From: Streptomyces physcomitrii
GTDB taxonomy: Bacteria > Actinomycetota > Actinomycetes > Streptomycetales > Streptomycetaceae
Length of the DNA: 64,000 nucleotides
NCBI RefSeq assembly: GCF_012273655.1
Contig: NZ_JAAWWP010000025.1
Location: 1-64,000, forward strand
Reading direction: 5' to 3'
Shown here one piece after another: positions 18,298-26,791 of the stretch (positions are counted from its first letter, which is position 1; the number at the start of each line of letters is the position of its first letter). The translations under genes and the position numbers were made by a program. Under the pieces are notes generated by a model that saw only the letters and a list, made by a program, of their open reading frames with translations, was not told the DNA's origin and did not search any database.

Positions 18298-19677
18298 ATG
18301 AGCGACAGCGCCCCGCGCACCGCCGCGGCCACCGACCTGCCCGCCCTGACCCTCCGGCGCGACAAGGCGGTGCGTTCCGCCGTCGAGGTCTCCCTCGCCG
18401 GGGAGGCCGCGCCCGTGGTCGGGCTCCTCGATGTGACCGGGATCCGCGAGGACGCCCGCGCCCTGACCGCCGCCTTCGCGGAGGTGACCGCGCCGGGCAC
18501 CCCGGTCCTGCACGCCTTCGCGGTGAAGGCGGCCCCGCTGGTGCCGGTGCTGCGGCTGCTGTGCGCGGAGGGCATCGGCGCCGAGGTGGCGAGCCCCGGC
18601 GAACTCGCCCTCGCCCGGGCGGCCGGGATCGAGCCCGGGCGGACGGTGCTGGACTCCCCCGCCAAGACTCGCGGCGAACTGCGCGAGGCCCTGGACCTCG
18701 GCATCGCCGTCAACGCCGACAACCCGCAGGAACTCGCCCGCCTGGACGAGCTGGTGGCCGGTGCGCCGCCCCGCTCGCCGCTCGGCGTCCGCGTCAACCC
18801 GCAGGTCGGCGGCGGCAGCATCGAGGCGCTGTCCACCGCGACCGCCACCTCCAAGTTCGGGGTGGCGCTGCGCGACGAAGGCGCCCGGGACTGGCTGGTG
18901 CGCGCCTTCCTCGACCGCCCCTGGCTGACCCGGCTGCACACCCACTCCGGCTCCCAGGGCATCCCGCTCGACCGGCTCGCCGCCGGGCTCGCCGCGACCG
19001 CCGCGCTCGCCGAGGAGATCAACGAGAAGGCGGGCCGCCGCCAGATCGACACCCTGGACATCGGCGGCGGACTCCCGGTCAACTTCGCCTCCGACGAGCG
19101 CACCCCCGACTTCGCCACGTACGCCCGGCTGCTGCGCCGCGAGGTCCCGGTGCTCTTCGGCGGCGGCTACGGACTGGTCACCGAGTTCGGGCGCTCCCTG
19201 CTCGCCAAGCACGGCACCGCGCTCGCCCGCGTCGAGTACACCAAGAGCTCCGGGGGCCGCCCCATCGCGGTGACCCACGCGGGCGCCCAGATCGCGGCCC
19301 GCACGGTCTACGCCCCCGAGTCCTGGCCGCTGCGGATCGCCGCCTACGACAGCGCGGGGCGCCCCAAGTCCGGGCCCGAGGTGGCCCAGGACGTCGCCGG
19401 TCCCGCCTGCTTCGCGGGGGACCTGCTCGCCCGGGACCGGCCGCTGCCGCTGCTCGCCCCCGGGGACTTCGCCGCCGCCCTGGACACCGGCGCCTACTAC
19501 TTCGCCCACCACTACGCGTACAACTCCCTTGCCCGGCCGCCGATCTACGGCTTCACCACCACGGCGGACCCGGCGAGCGAGGTGCGCTTCGCGCTGGTGC
19601 GCGAGGGCCAGCGGACCGAGGAGATCGTCGCCGAGTCCGGCGGCGCGCTGCGGGACGCACTGGTGGCGGAGGAGTGA
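18298..19677 (+). CDS. Fold-type III PLP enzyme (diaminopimelate decarboxylase-like, Y4yA type)
   Basis: 459-residue pyridoxal-phosphate enzyme of the alanine racemase/decarboxylase barrel fold. The Schiff-base lysine is Lys77 in HAFAVKAAPLVPVLRLL. EVASPGELALARAAG, VRVNPQVGGGSIEALSTATA, HTHSGSQG and LDIGGGLPVNFASDERTPDF correspond to the phosphate- and substrate-binding loops. PACFAGDLLARDR replaces the usual decarboxylase 'CxSxD' motif, so the substrate probably differs from diaminopimelate. I chose the ATG at 18298 over a TTG four codons earlier; no strong ribosome-binding site precedes either, so the mRNA may be nearly leaderless. Divergent from hutU. Confidence 0.8.
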   Translation: MSDSAPRTAAATDLPALTLRRDKAVRSAVEVSLAGEAAPVVGLLDVTGIREDARALTAAFAEVTAPGTPVLHAFAVKAAPLVPVLRLLCAEGIGAEVASPGELALARAAGIEPGRTVLDSPAKTRGELREALDLGIAVNADNPQELARLDELVAGAPPRSPLGVRVNPQVGGGSIEALSTATATSKFGVALRDEGARDWLVRAFLDRPWLTRLHTHSGSQGIPLDRLAAGLAATAALAEEINEKAGRRQIDTLDIGGGLPVNFASDERTPDFATYARLLRREVPVLFGGGYGLVTEFGRSLLAKHGTALARVEYTKSSGGRPIAVTHAGAQIAARTVYAPESWPLRIAAYDSAGRPKSGPEVAQDVAGPACFAGDLLARDRPLPLLAPGDFAAALDTGAYYFAHHYAYNSLARPPIYGFTTTADPASEVRFALVREGQRTEEIVAESGGALRDALVAEE

Positions 19678-19821
19678 GCGGGGGCCGGCAGACGGGGGCG
19701 CGGGAGACGCGGACGCGGTAGGCGGGGGCAGGGCAGGCACGGGCCCGGCAGGCGCGGTAGGCGGCAAGCGCGGGCGCGCGCGGCAGGTGCAGGCCCGGGC
19801 CGGGGGCCCCGGAGGCGCGGG

Positions 19822-20670
19822 CTACTCCACGAACAGCCCGCGCTCCGCCGCCCGCGCGTCGAACTCCTCCAACCGCGCCTGCGCCTCGGGCAGCACATCG
19901 CACATGGCCTCCAGGAGGACCCGGCCGAGCAGCATCGGCGCACAGGCCGTGTCGAAGGCGAGGCCGGTGCCGACGGCGGCGGGCAGCAGCAGGTCGGAGA
20001 GCCCGGCGACGGGCGCGAAGGCGCTGTCGGCGACGGTCACCACCGTGAGCCCGGCCGCGCGGGCCTGCCGGAGCGCGTCCACCACCTCGCGCGGATGGCG
20101 CGGCAGCGCGAAGCAGAGCAGCGCCGAGGCGCCCGCCCGCGCCGCCGCGTCGATCCGGTCCTGGAGCATGGTGCCGCCCTCGTGCAGCAGCCGGATGTCG
20201 GGGTGCACCTTCGCCGCGAAGTACGCGAAGCCGTAGGCCTGGGCGGCGGCCGCGCGCAGCCCGAGCACCGGCAGCGGCCGGGAGGCGGCGAGCAGCCGCC
20301 CCGCCTCGGCCACCGGCGCGGGATCGGCGAGGGCCGCGGCGAGCCGGCGCAGGTTCTCGATCTCGGCGAGCACGGCCTGCTGGTACTCGTTGCCGCCCGC
20401 CTCCTCGGCCGCGCCCGCGGCGGCGCCGTCGGAGGGGGCCATCTCCCGCAGCGCCCGGCGCAGCGCCGGATAGCCGTCGAAGCCGAGGGCGACCGCGAAC
20501 CGGGTGACCGAGGGCTGGCTCACCCCGGCCAGCTCGGCCAGTTCCACGCTGGACAGGAAGGGCGCGTCGGCGGGGCTGCGCACCATGCAGTGCGCGATAC
20601 GGCGCTGGGTCGGGGTCAGCCGGTGCCCCTCGAAGAGCCGCTGGAGCCGTGCGCCAGGACTGTCGTTCAT
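19822..20670 (-). CDS. RpiR/MurR-family transcriptional regulator
   Basis: 282-residue regulator. The N-terminal RpiR-type helix-turn-helix spans ~1-80 (LTPTQRRIAHCMV, VELAELAGVSQPSVTRFAVA). The C-terminal SIS domain (~130-260) contains VLGLRAAAAQAYGFAYFAAK. SIS domains usually sense phosphosugars. It converges on the PLP-enzyme gene, two genes from hutU, so control of hut or the PLP gene is possible but inferred. The start ATG at 20670 (MNDSPG) is preferred over an upstream Arg/Pro-rich extension. Confidence 0.88.
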   Translation of the reverse strand: MNDSPGARLQRLFEGHRLTPTQRRIAHCMVRSPADAPFLSSVELAELAGVSQPSVTRFAVALGFDGYPALRRALREMAPSDGAAAGAAEEAGGNEYQQAVLAEIENLRRLAAALADPAPVAEAGRLLAASRPLPVLGLRAAAAQAYGFAYFAAKVHPDIRLLHEGGTMLQDRIDAAARAGASALLCFALPRHPREVVDALRQARAAGLTVVTVADSAFAPVAGLSDLLLPAAVGTGLAFDTACAPMLLGRVLLEAMCDVLPEAQARLEEFDARAAERGLFVE

Positions 20671-20750
20671 CCGCTGCCTCCCCGGCCGGCGAGGACTCGC
20701 GCCCCGCCGCGGCGCCGCCCGCACGGCGCCCTATTCACGTTCCGAAAACT

Positions 20751-20768
20751 CTGCATGAAAGTATGCAG
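20751..20768. promoter_or_regulatory. Palindrome upstream of the RpiR gene (candidate autoregulatory site)
   Basis: CTGCAT-GAAAGT-ATGCAG, perfect 6-base arms, about 80 bases before the regulator's start and 100 before the divergent membrane-protein gene. It shares the CTG...CAG ends of the hutU palindrome, but the inner bases differ. Confidence 0.4.
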
Positions 20769-20867
20769 GGCGGCAAGGCGGGGCCCCGGACCGGGGGCCC
20801 GGCCCCGCATCAAGAGGGGGGCTAGCCCCACTGCCGGGCGCTCCCGCACTCCGTACCGTAAGGCGCT

Positions 20868-21311
20868 ATGGAAGCCCACGACGCCGACCTCAAGAAGGAA
20901 CTCGACGCCACCCTGCACGCACGCAGGGACCTCGGCGAGGAGTACGAGTCCGCGCTGATCGACTCCTTCCTGGAGAAGGTCGAGCAGCAGGTGACCAGCA
21001 CGGTCGACCGCCAGGTACGGCGGCAGCTCGCCCAGCAGCAGATGGTGGTGGCCCGCGGCTCACGGCCGCAGGAGCACTCCGGGGACTCCTGGGGCGAGCG
21101 CTTCGGCTTCGGCATGGTCACGATGATCCTGGCCATCCCGCTCTCCGCCATCGGCGCGGTCAACGCCGACCTGCCGGGGCTCCTGGTCACCTGGGCCGGG
21201 ATCGTCGGCGTGAACGCGGTGCACGCCAGGCGCGGCTGGGGCCGCCTGGCCCGCCGCGGCGCGGACTCCTCCGGGGACTCCCGCCGGGACTCCTCGGACT
21301 GGGAGGACTGA
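20868..21311 (+). CDS. Conserved small membrane protein
   Basis: 147 residues, function unknown. The charged N-terminal half is predicted helical/coiled-coil (EEYESALIDSFLEKVEQQV, QVRRQLAQQQ). Two adjoining hydrophobic segments follow (VTMILAIPLSAIGAVNA and LPGLLVTWAGIVGVNAVHA), then a Ser/Asp/Arg tail. Looks like a cytoplasmic coiled coil anchored by a hairpin of two membrane helices. Monocistronic; no known family could be assigned. Confidence 0.75.
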   Translation: MEAHDADLKKELDATLHARRDLGEEYESALIDSFLEKVEQQVTSTVDRQVRRQLAQQQMVVARGSRPQEHSGDSWGERFGFGMVTMILAIPLSAIGAVNADLPGLLVTWAGIVGVNAVHARRGWGRLARRGADSSGDSRRDSSDWED

Positions 21312-21319
21312 ACCGGCGG

Positions 21320-21405
21320 ACAGGACCGGACCGTTCGGAAGAACCGAGCCGTCCGGAGGGACCGGGCCGTCCGGAGGGACCGGGCCGTCCGGAGGGGGGA
21401 CCGGA
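21320..21405. repeat. ~18-base tandem repeats
   Basis: Roughly four imperfect copies of GGGACCGGGCCGTCCGGA, each itself partly palindromic, just after the small membrane-protein gene and before its terminator. Non-coding. Confidence 0.65.
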
Positions 21406-21424
21406 TCGGCCCCGGACGCGGACG

Positions 21425-21456
21425 GGCCGGGCCGCCACGGGGGCGGCCCGGCCTTT
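21425..21456. terminator. Hairpin terminator
   Basis: Twelve-pair stem GGCCGGGCCGCC / GGCGGCCCGGCC with a 5-base loop, followed by TTT on the plus strand, between the convergent membrane-protein and NlpC/P60-like genes. Confidence 0.7.
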
Positions 21457-21522
21457 CACCGTCTGCCCGGAGGTCATCCTCCTCCGGGGCGGCGGGTCTC
21501 TCTCCGCGGATGCCTGCCGCGC

Positions 21523-22089
21523 TCAGCCGTAGACCTTCGGCCGGTAGGGGTCGTACTCGTCGGAGCCGACGCCGTAGCTCAGGTTGCGGTGGTCGGTGCC
21601 GTGGCCGCCCCGCTGCTCGTAGGCCTCGTAGGAGGTGTGGGCGCTGTCGTTCCACTTCACGAAGATGACGACGTGCCGGGTGGTGGAGCTGCCGTTCGCG
21701 TCGATGATCAGGTCGCCCTTCTGCAGCTGCGACATGTTGATCTTCGTGGTGTACGTGCTGGAGGCCAGGCCCACCGTGTTCGGGCCGGGCCCGCCGAGCG
21801 AGAGCGCCATGCTCACGTAGCCGGAGCAGTCGGTGCGGTAGCCGTCCCAGGTCGCGGTCTGGCTGTAGGGCACCTGCGAGCCGTTGTTGGCGGTCAGCCA
21901 GGTCTTGGCCCGGTTGATGGTGGTGTCCCGGCTGTACGCGGCGGTGGTCTTCTCGCCGCTCTTCTGGTGGACCGTCTGCTGGTGCTGCGCGACGGCCGGG
22001 GCCGCGGTGGCGGCGTGCGCGAGGCCGAGTGGGGCGACCAGCGCGGTGCTGAAAGCGAGCGGGAGGAGAACTCGGGCAGTTCGCTTCAT
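21523..22089 (-). CDS. Secreted NlpC/P60-like amidase, copy A
   Basis: 188-residue secreted protein. The signal peptide (VLLPLAFSTALVAPLGLAHA) ends near residue 30. The domain has the Cys-His layout of NlpC/P60-type peptidases: TDCSGYVSMALSLG (nucleophile Cys) and TRHVVIFVKW (His). A putative peptidoglycan or amide hydrolase acting outside the membrane; actual substrate unknown. The ATG at 22089 follows CGAGGACAGTC. It is the second of two tandem paralogues about 70% alike, and the two share a conserved leader. Confidence 0.82.
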   Translation of the reverse strand: MKRTARVLLPLAFSTALVAPLGLAHAATAAPAVAQHQQTVHQKSGEKTTAAYSRDTTINRAKTWLTANNGSQVPYSQTATWDGYRTDCSGYVSMALSLGGPGPNTVGLASSTYTTKINMSQLQKGDLIIDANGSSTTRHVVIFVKWNDSAHTSYEAYEQRGGHGTDHRNLSYGVGSDEYDPYRPKVYG

Positions 22090-22130
22090 GACTGTCCTCG
22101 TGGGGGTCGGGTTTGCCCCGCCCGGGACAC

Positions 22131-22190
22131 AGAGAAGTCCTGCGTACCCCCGGCGAAGCGATGGCCTTGCGGCAGCCGCTTGTCTACGCG
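22131..22190 (-). promoter_or_regulatory. Conserved structured leader, copy A
   Basis: Leader upstream of amidase A, nearly the same as that of amidase B. In RNA sense, an outer stem GCGUA/UACGC (22185-22189 with 22142-22146) and an inner stem AAGCG/CGCUU (22177-22181 with 22156-22160) enclose a conserved GGCUGCCGC and GGCC, followed by CGCCGGGGG. It matches no riboswitch class I can name; the pairs are kept in the paralogue. Confidence 0.5.
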
Positions 22191-22345
22191 TGTTGACCAC
22201 CGTGGCTGCTTTGGCGCGTACACGTCAAGGTTGATATTCGGCCACTCCCCGGAATCCGGACCGGGCGAGGGGCGACCCCCCGCGGGTGATCGCCCCTCGC
22301 CCCTCACGCCGGACAACAGGGCCCGTACGTACGGCAGTTGCCCGC

Positions 22346-22918
22346 TCAGCCGTACTTCTTCGGCCGGTAGGCGTCGTACTGGTCGGAGCCGACGCCGTAG
22401 CTCAGCGTCCGGTAGTCGGTGCCGTGGCCGCCGCGCTGCTCATAGGCCTTGTAGGACTTGTGCGCACTGCTGGACCACTTGACGAAGATCACCACATGCC
22501 GGGCGGTGGAGCCACCGGTCTTGTCGATGATCAGATCGCCCTTCTTCAGGGACGCCATCTTGATCTTCTTGGTGTACGTACTCGTCGCCAGGCCCACCGT
22601 GTTGGGCCCCGGCTTGCCGAGCGAGAGCGCCATGCTCACGTACCCGGAGCAGTCGGTCCGGTAGCCGCCCCAGGTCTTCGTCTGGCTGTACGGCACCTGG
22701 TGGCCGCCGTTGGCGGTCAGCCACTTCTTGGCCCGGTTGATCGTGGTGGTCCTGCTGTACGCGGCGGCGTCCTCGGCCCCGCTCTGCGCACGCACGCCCT
22801 GCTGCCCGGCCGCGTGCTGCTCCGCCGGAGCGGCACTGGCCCCCTGTGCGAGGGCGAGCGGGGCGATCAGGGCGGTACTGAAGGCGAGCGGGAGAAGTGC
22901 TCGGGCGGTTCGCTGCAT
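22346..22918 (-). CDS. Secreted NlpC/P60-like amidase, copy B
   Basis: 190-residue paralogue of the adjacent gene. The signal peptide (LLPLAFSTALIAPLALAQ) ends near residue 28, followed by a low-complexity Ala/Gln/Glu stretch that is the main difference from copy A. The catalytic motifs TDCSGYVSMALSLG and ARHVVIFVKW and the C-terminal YGVGSDQYDAYRP are nearly identical. Same CGAGGACAGTC ribosome-binding region before ATG 22918. The 256-base gap and separate leaders suggest independent transcription from duplicated promoters. Confidence 0.82.
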   Translation of the reverse strand: MQRTARALLPLAFSTALIAPLALAQGASAAPAEQHAAGQQGVRAQSGAEDAAAYSRTTTINRAKKWLTANGGHQVPYSQTKTWGGYRTDCSGYVSMALSLGKPGPNTVGLATSTYTKKIKMASLKKGDLIIDKTGGSTARHVVIFVKWSSSAHKSYKAYEQRGGHGTDYRTLSYGVGSDQYDAYRPKKYG

Positions 22919-22970
22919 GACTGTCCTCGTGAAATCGACGGAACCCCGCCGGTCACGCACACAGGAGACC

Positions 22971-23020
22971 TGCGCGCACCCCCGGCGAAGCATGGCCTGC
23001 GGCAGCCGCTTCTCTACGCG
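22971..23020 (-). promoter_or_regulatory. Conserved structured leader, copy B
   Basis: Counterpart of the copy A leader. Outer stem GCGUA (23015-23019) pairs with UGCGC (22974-22978), using a U-G in place of the U-A of copy A. The inner AAGCG pairs with UGCUU. GGCUGCCGC, GGCC and CGCCGGGGG are identical. Substitutions that keep pairing point to a functional RNA fold. Confidence 0.5.
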
Positions 23021-23271
23021 TGTCGATCACACTTCAACCCCGACCATGCACACGTCAAGGTCGACATCCAGCCACCTGACCAGAACCCCCAGCCCCGAAC
23101 CACCACCCCCCACACCACCACCCGCCCCAGGAACCCCACCCACCCGCACCCGCCCACACAGAAAAGCGGCCCCCGGGAATCCCCACTCCCACGAACCGCC
23201 ACCATCAATTGAGCAACCCCCACAAACCCCAGCCACCTACGCGAGAGCGGCGCCGGTTTAGGCGCAAGAAG
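23021..23271. other. Promoter region of amidase B and flank
   Basis: C- and A-rich stretch (runs of CCACCCCCCA type, 23080-23220) upstream of amidase B. The block around ACACGTCAAGG (23050-23060) also occurs upstream of copy A (22220-22230), so the duplication includes the promoter. No credible gene on either strand. Confidence 0.45.
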
Positions 23272-23350
23272 GCCCCTGATTGCTGGGGGGGTATAAGGCG
23301 GGGACCGCCGCACCCCCAGCAATCAGGGGCGGGACGACGGCGGTCCCCGC
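23272..23350. repeat. Two interlocked inverted repeats (pseudoknot-like)
   Basis: Arm A (GCCCCTGATTGCTGGGGG, 23272-23289) pairs with A' (23313-23330), 18 perfect pairs. Arm B (GCGGGGACCGCCG, 23298-23310) lies in the loop of A and pairs with B' (CGGCGGTCCCCGC, 23338-23350), 13 perfect pairs, outside A'. The order A-B-A'-B' is topologically a pseudoknot, or two mutually exclusive hairpins. It lies between amidase B (promoter side) and the 3' end of the cystathionine synthase gene, so it may also end transcription from the latter. Confidence 0.85.
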
Positions 23351-23645
23351 GGGGGACGCGTGGCCGGGTCAGGGCCGGCGCTGCGCGTCCGGGCGACCAA
23401 AGAGGTCCGGGAGCCGCTCCGGAGGTCCTTGGTGCCGCGTGGTGCCGGCGGTGGAGGAGCGGGGAGCCGATCCCGCTCTTCCCTGCCGACGCCCTCTAAT
23501 CTGCCTGCCCTGTGTTAAGCCGGTGCTGCGCGGACGTGACGCCCTCGTACCACTTCCGCGAAGTCGGGGAACTCCCGGCGGCCGCGGGGCGAAGCGCAGG
23601 TGGACGCGCGTCACACGGGCCGGGCCGCCGGGCGGATCCCGGGGC
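23351..23645. other. Intergenic, no gene seen
   Basis: GC-rich stretch downstream of the cystathionine synthase gene. Frames on both strands lack start signals and family motifs. A CCTGCCCTGTGTTAAG region near 23505 is the only AT-richer island. Confidence 0.3.
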
Positions 23646-25037
<1,392 letters not shown>

Positions 25038-25271
25038 CGTTGTCTCCGGAGCTGCGCAAGAAGAAAAGGACTGGGTGCTGTCAGCCTAAGGCGTGCCGGG
25101 CGGCCCCGGTGAGTTGTCCACAGGGGCCCGGGGACAAGTTGTCCACAGGCCCGCACGCCGCGCGCCGGATCCCTGTTGACTGTCGGCCGAAGGCTTCTCC
25201 CGCCGCGCTGGATTGACCGGCCCGTCCGGCGGGGCAAGGAGTGGAGTACGGGTCAGGAGGTGGTGTCGCGA

Positions 25272-26444
25272 ATGTCGTCGAGGGCGCGGGTGGCGCGGCG
25301 GATCGCCGCGGGGGCGGCGTACGGATCGGGCGGGATCGGGCTGCTGGGCGCGGCCGCGGTGGGACTGCTGCTCACGGAGGCGGAGCTGGCCAAGCGCCAG
25401 GTCGGCAACCACGCGGGCGAGGAGGACGAGCCGCCGCCCCGGGCGGACGGCCTCTACGGCGACGGCCTCGCCGAGCACGGCACCCCGGGCGGATTACTGC
25501 GGTTCGCGATGCTGGGCGACTCGACCGCGGCGGGCCAGGGGGTGCGGCTGGCCCGGGAGACCCCGGCCGCGCTGCTCGCCTCCGGGCTCGCGGCGGTCGC
25601 CGAGCGCCCGGTGCAGCTGCGCAATGTGGCGCTGCCGGGCGCCCGCTCCGACGACCTGGGCCGCCAGGTCTCGCTGCTGCTCGCGGACCGGGCCCGGCCT
25701 CCGCACGTCTGCGTGATCATGATCGGGGCCAATGACGTCACCAACCGGATGCCCTTCACCGAGTCGGTGCGCTCCCTGTCGGCGGCCGTGCGCAGGCTGC
25801 GCACCGCGGGCGCCGAGGTGGTGGTCGGCACCTGCCCCGACCTCGGCACCATCGAGCACGTCTACCAGCCGCTGAGCTGGCTGGCCCGGCGCGCCTCGCG
25901 GCAGCTGGCGGCGGCGCAGACCATCGCCACCGTGGAGCAGGGCGGGCGTACGGTCTCGCTCGGCGATCTGCTCGGCCCCGAGTTCGCCGCCAACCGCGAG
26001 CTGTTCGGCCCGGACAAGTACCACCCCTCCGCCGAGGGGTATGTGACCGCGGCGATGGCCGTGCTGCCCACGCTCTGCGCGAGCCTGGGCCTGTGGCCGG
26101 AGGCCGAGCGCCCCGAGACGTCCCGGCGGGAGGGCTTCCTGCCGGTGGCCCGGGCCGCCGCCGCGGCCGCGGCCGAGAGCGGCACCGAGGTCACCCCGGC
26201 CACCGCGACCGGGCCCCGCGGACCCTGGGCGCTGCTCAAGCGGCGCCGCCGGCGCCGGATCAGCTCCCCCGGCCCGGCCCCGCAGGAGGACCAGGAGCCG
26301 CGCCCCGGCGGCGAGCGGGCGTGGCGGGCCTGGCGGGGGCGCTTCACCGAGCGGGACTCCGCGCAGGGCTCGGCGGGCTCCACTCCGGACCCCGCCGACT
26401 CCGCGCCGGACTCCGAGCGCGCGGAAGGGGGGACGACGGGCTGA
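25272..26444 (+). CDS. SGNH/GDSL hydrolase carrying a TTA codon
   Basis: 390-residue esterase/lipase-like hydrolase. An N-terminal hydrophobic segment (~12-36) suggests export or anchoring. SGNH blocks: Ser in FAMLGDSTAAGQG (~82), Gly in VALPGARSDDL, Asn in VIMIGANDVTN, and Asp/His in DKYHPSAEGY. A ~110-residue basic/acidic low-complexity tail follows. The ATG at 25272 is taken, with GGAGG at ~25256-25260; GTGs at 25260 and 25263 are alternatives. Leu75 is encoded by TTA (25494-25496), the only in-frame TTA I found in the window, so translation should depend on bldA tRNA (31.2 kb). Confidence 0.88.
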   Translation: MSSRARVARRIAAGAAYGSGGIGLLGAAAVGLLLTEAELAKRQVGNHAGEEDEPPPRADGLYGDGLAEHGTPGGLLRFAMLGDSTAAGQGVRLARETPAALLASGLAAVAERPVQLRNVALPGARSDDLGRQVSLLLADRARPPHVCVIMIGANDVTNRMPFTESVRSLSAAVRRLRTAGAEVVVGTCPDLGTIEHVYQPLSWLARRASRQLAAAQTIATVEQGGRTVSLGDLLGPEFAANRELFGPDKYHPSAEGYVTAAMAVLPTLCASLGLWPEAERPETSRREGFLPVARAAAAAAAESGTEVTPATATGPRGPWALLKRRRRRRISSPGPAPQEDQEPRPGGERAWRAWRGRFTERDSAQGSAGSTPDPADSAPDSERAEGGTTG

Positions 26445-26791
26445 CCGCCGGCGGTGGCGCCCTGTCCGCGCGGGTCGCGCCACCGCCCGCGGACAAGCGG
26501 CGCCGCCGCTTCCCGTACGCGCGCCACCCCCGCACACGCGCCCGGCCGCCCGTACGCGCGCCGCCCGTGCGCGTGCGCCCCCGCCACCCCTCGTACGGCC
26601 GTGGCACGCGCCCGTACGGCCATGGCACCCGCCCCGGAGGCGTGGCACCCTGGCAGTGAGCAAGCGCTTAGAAAAATGCGGCAGGTGTCACACGCGGACG
26701 AGGGTGACCCGCCCCCTACGCAGAGGTAACTTCGCCTGGAGTCCCAGTACCGCCGGTACCGCACCTGCCCGCTCTCCGAACTGGAGCCGTG
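26445..26791. other. Thiolase promoter region
   Basis: The first ~200 bases are repetitive CG-rich sequence with many CGTACG/GTACGG motifs and no believable gene. The last 130 bases are AT-richer (GCGCTTAGAAAAATG near 26665) and likely hold the thiolase promoter. Confidence 0.4.
26658..26671. promoter_or_regulatory. AGCAAGCGCTTAG-type palindrome (candidate TetR site)
   Basis: An AAGCGCTT core (26662-26669) within GAGCAAGCGCTTAGAA lies about 125 bases upstream of the thiolase start. It resembles TetR-type operators of lipid-degradation genes (for example the KstR2 pattern AnCAAGnnCTTGnT, with two mismatches). Inference from pattern only. Confidence 0.4.

Noticed and set aside
23209..23640. 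Frames over the interlocked inverted repeats
   Set aside because: No start signals or homologous motifs; the sequence is better explained as structured non-coding DNA.
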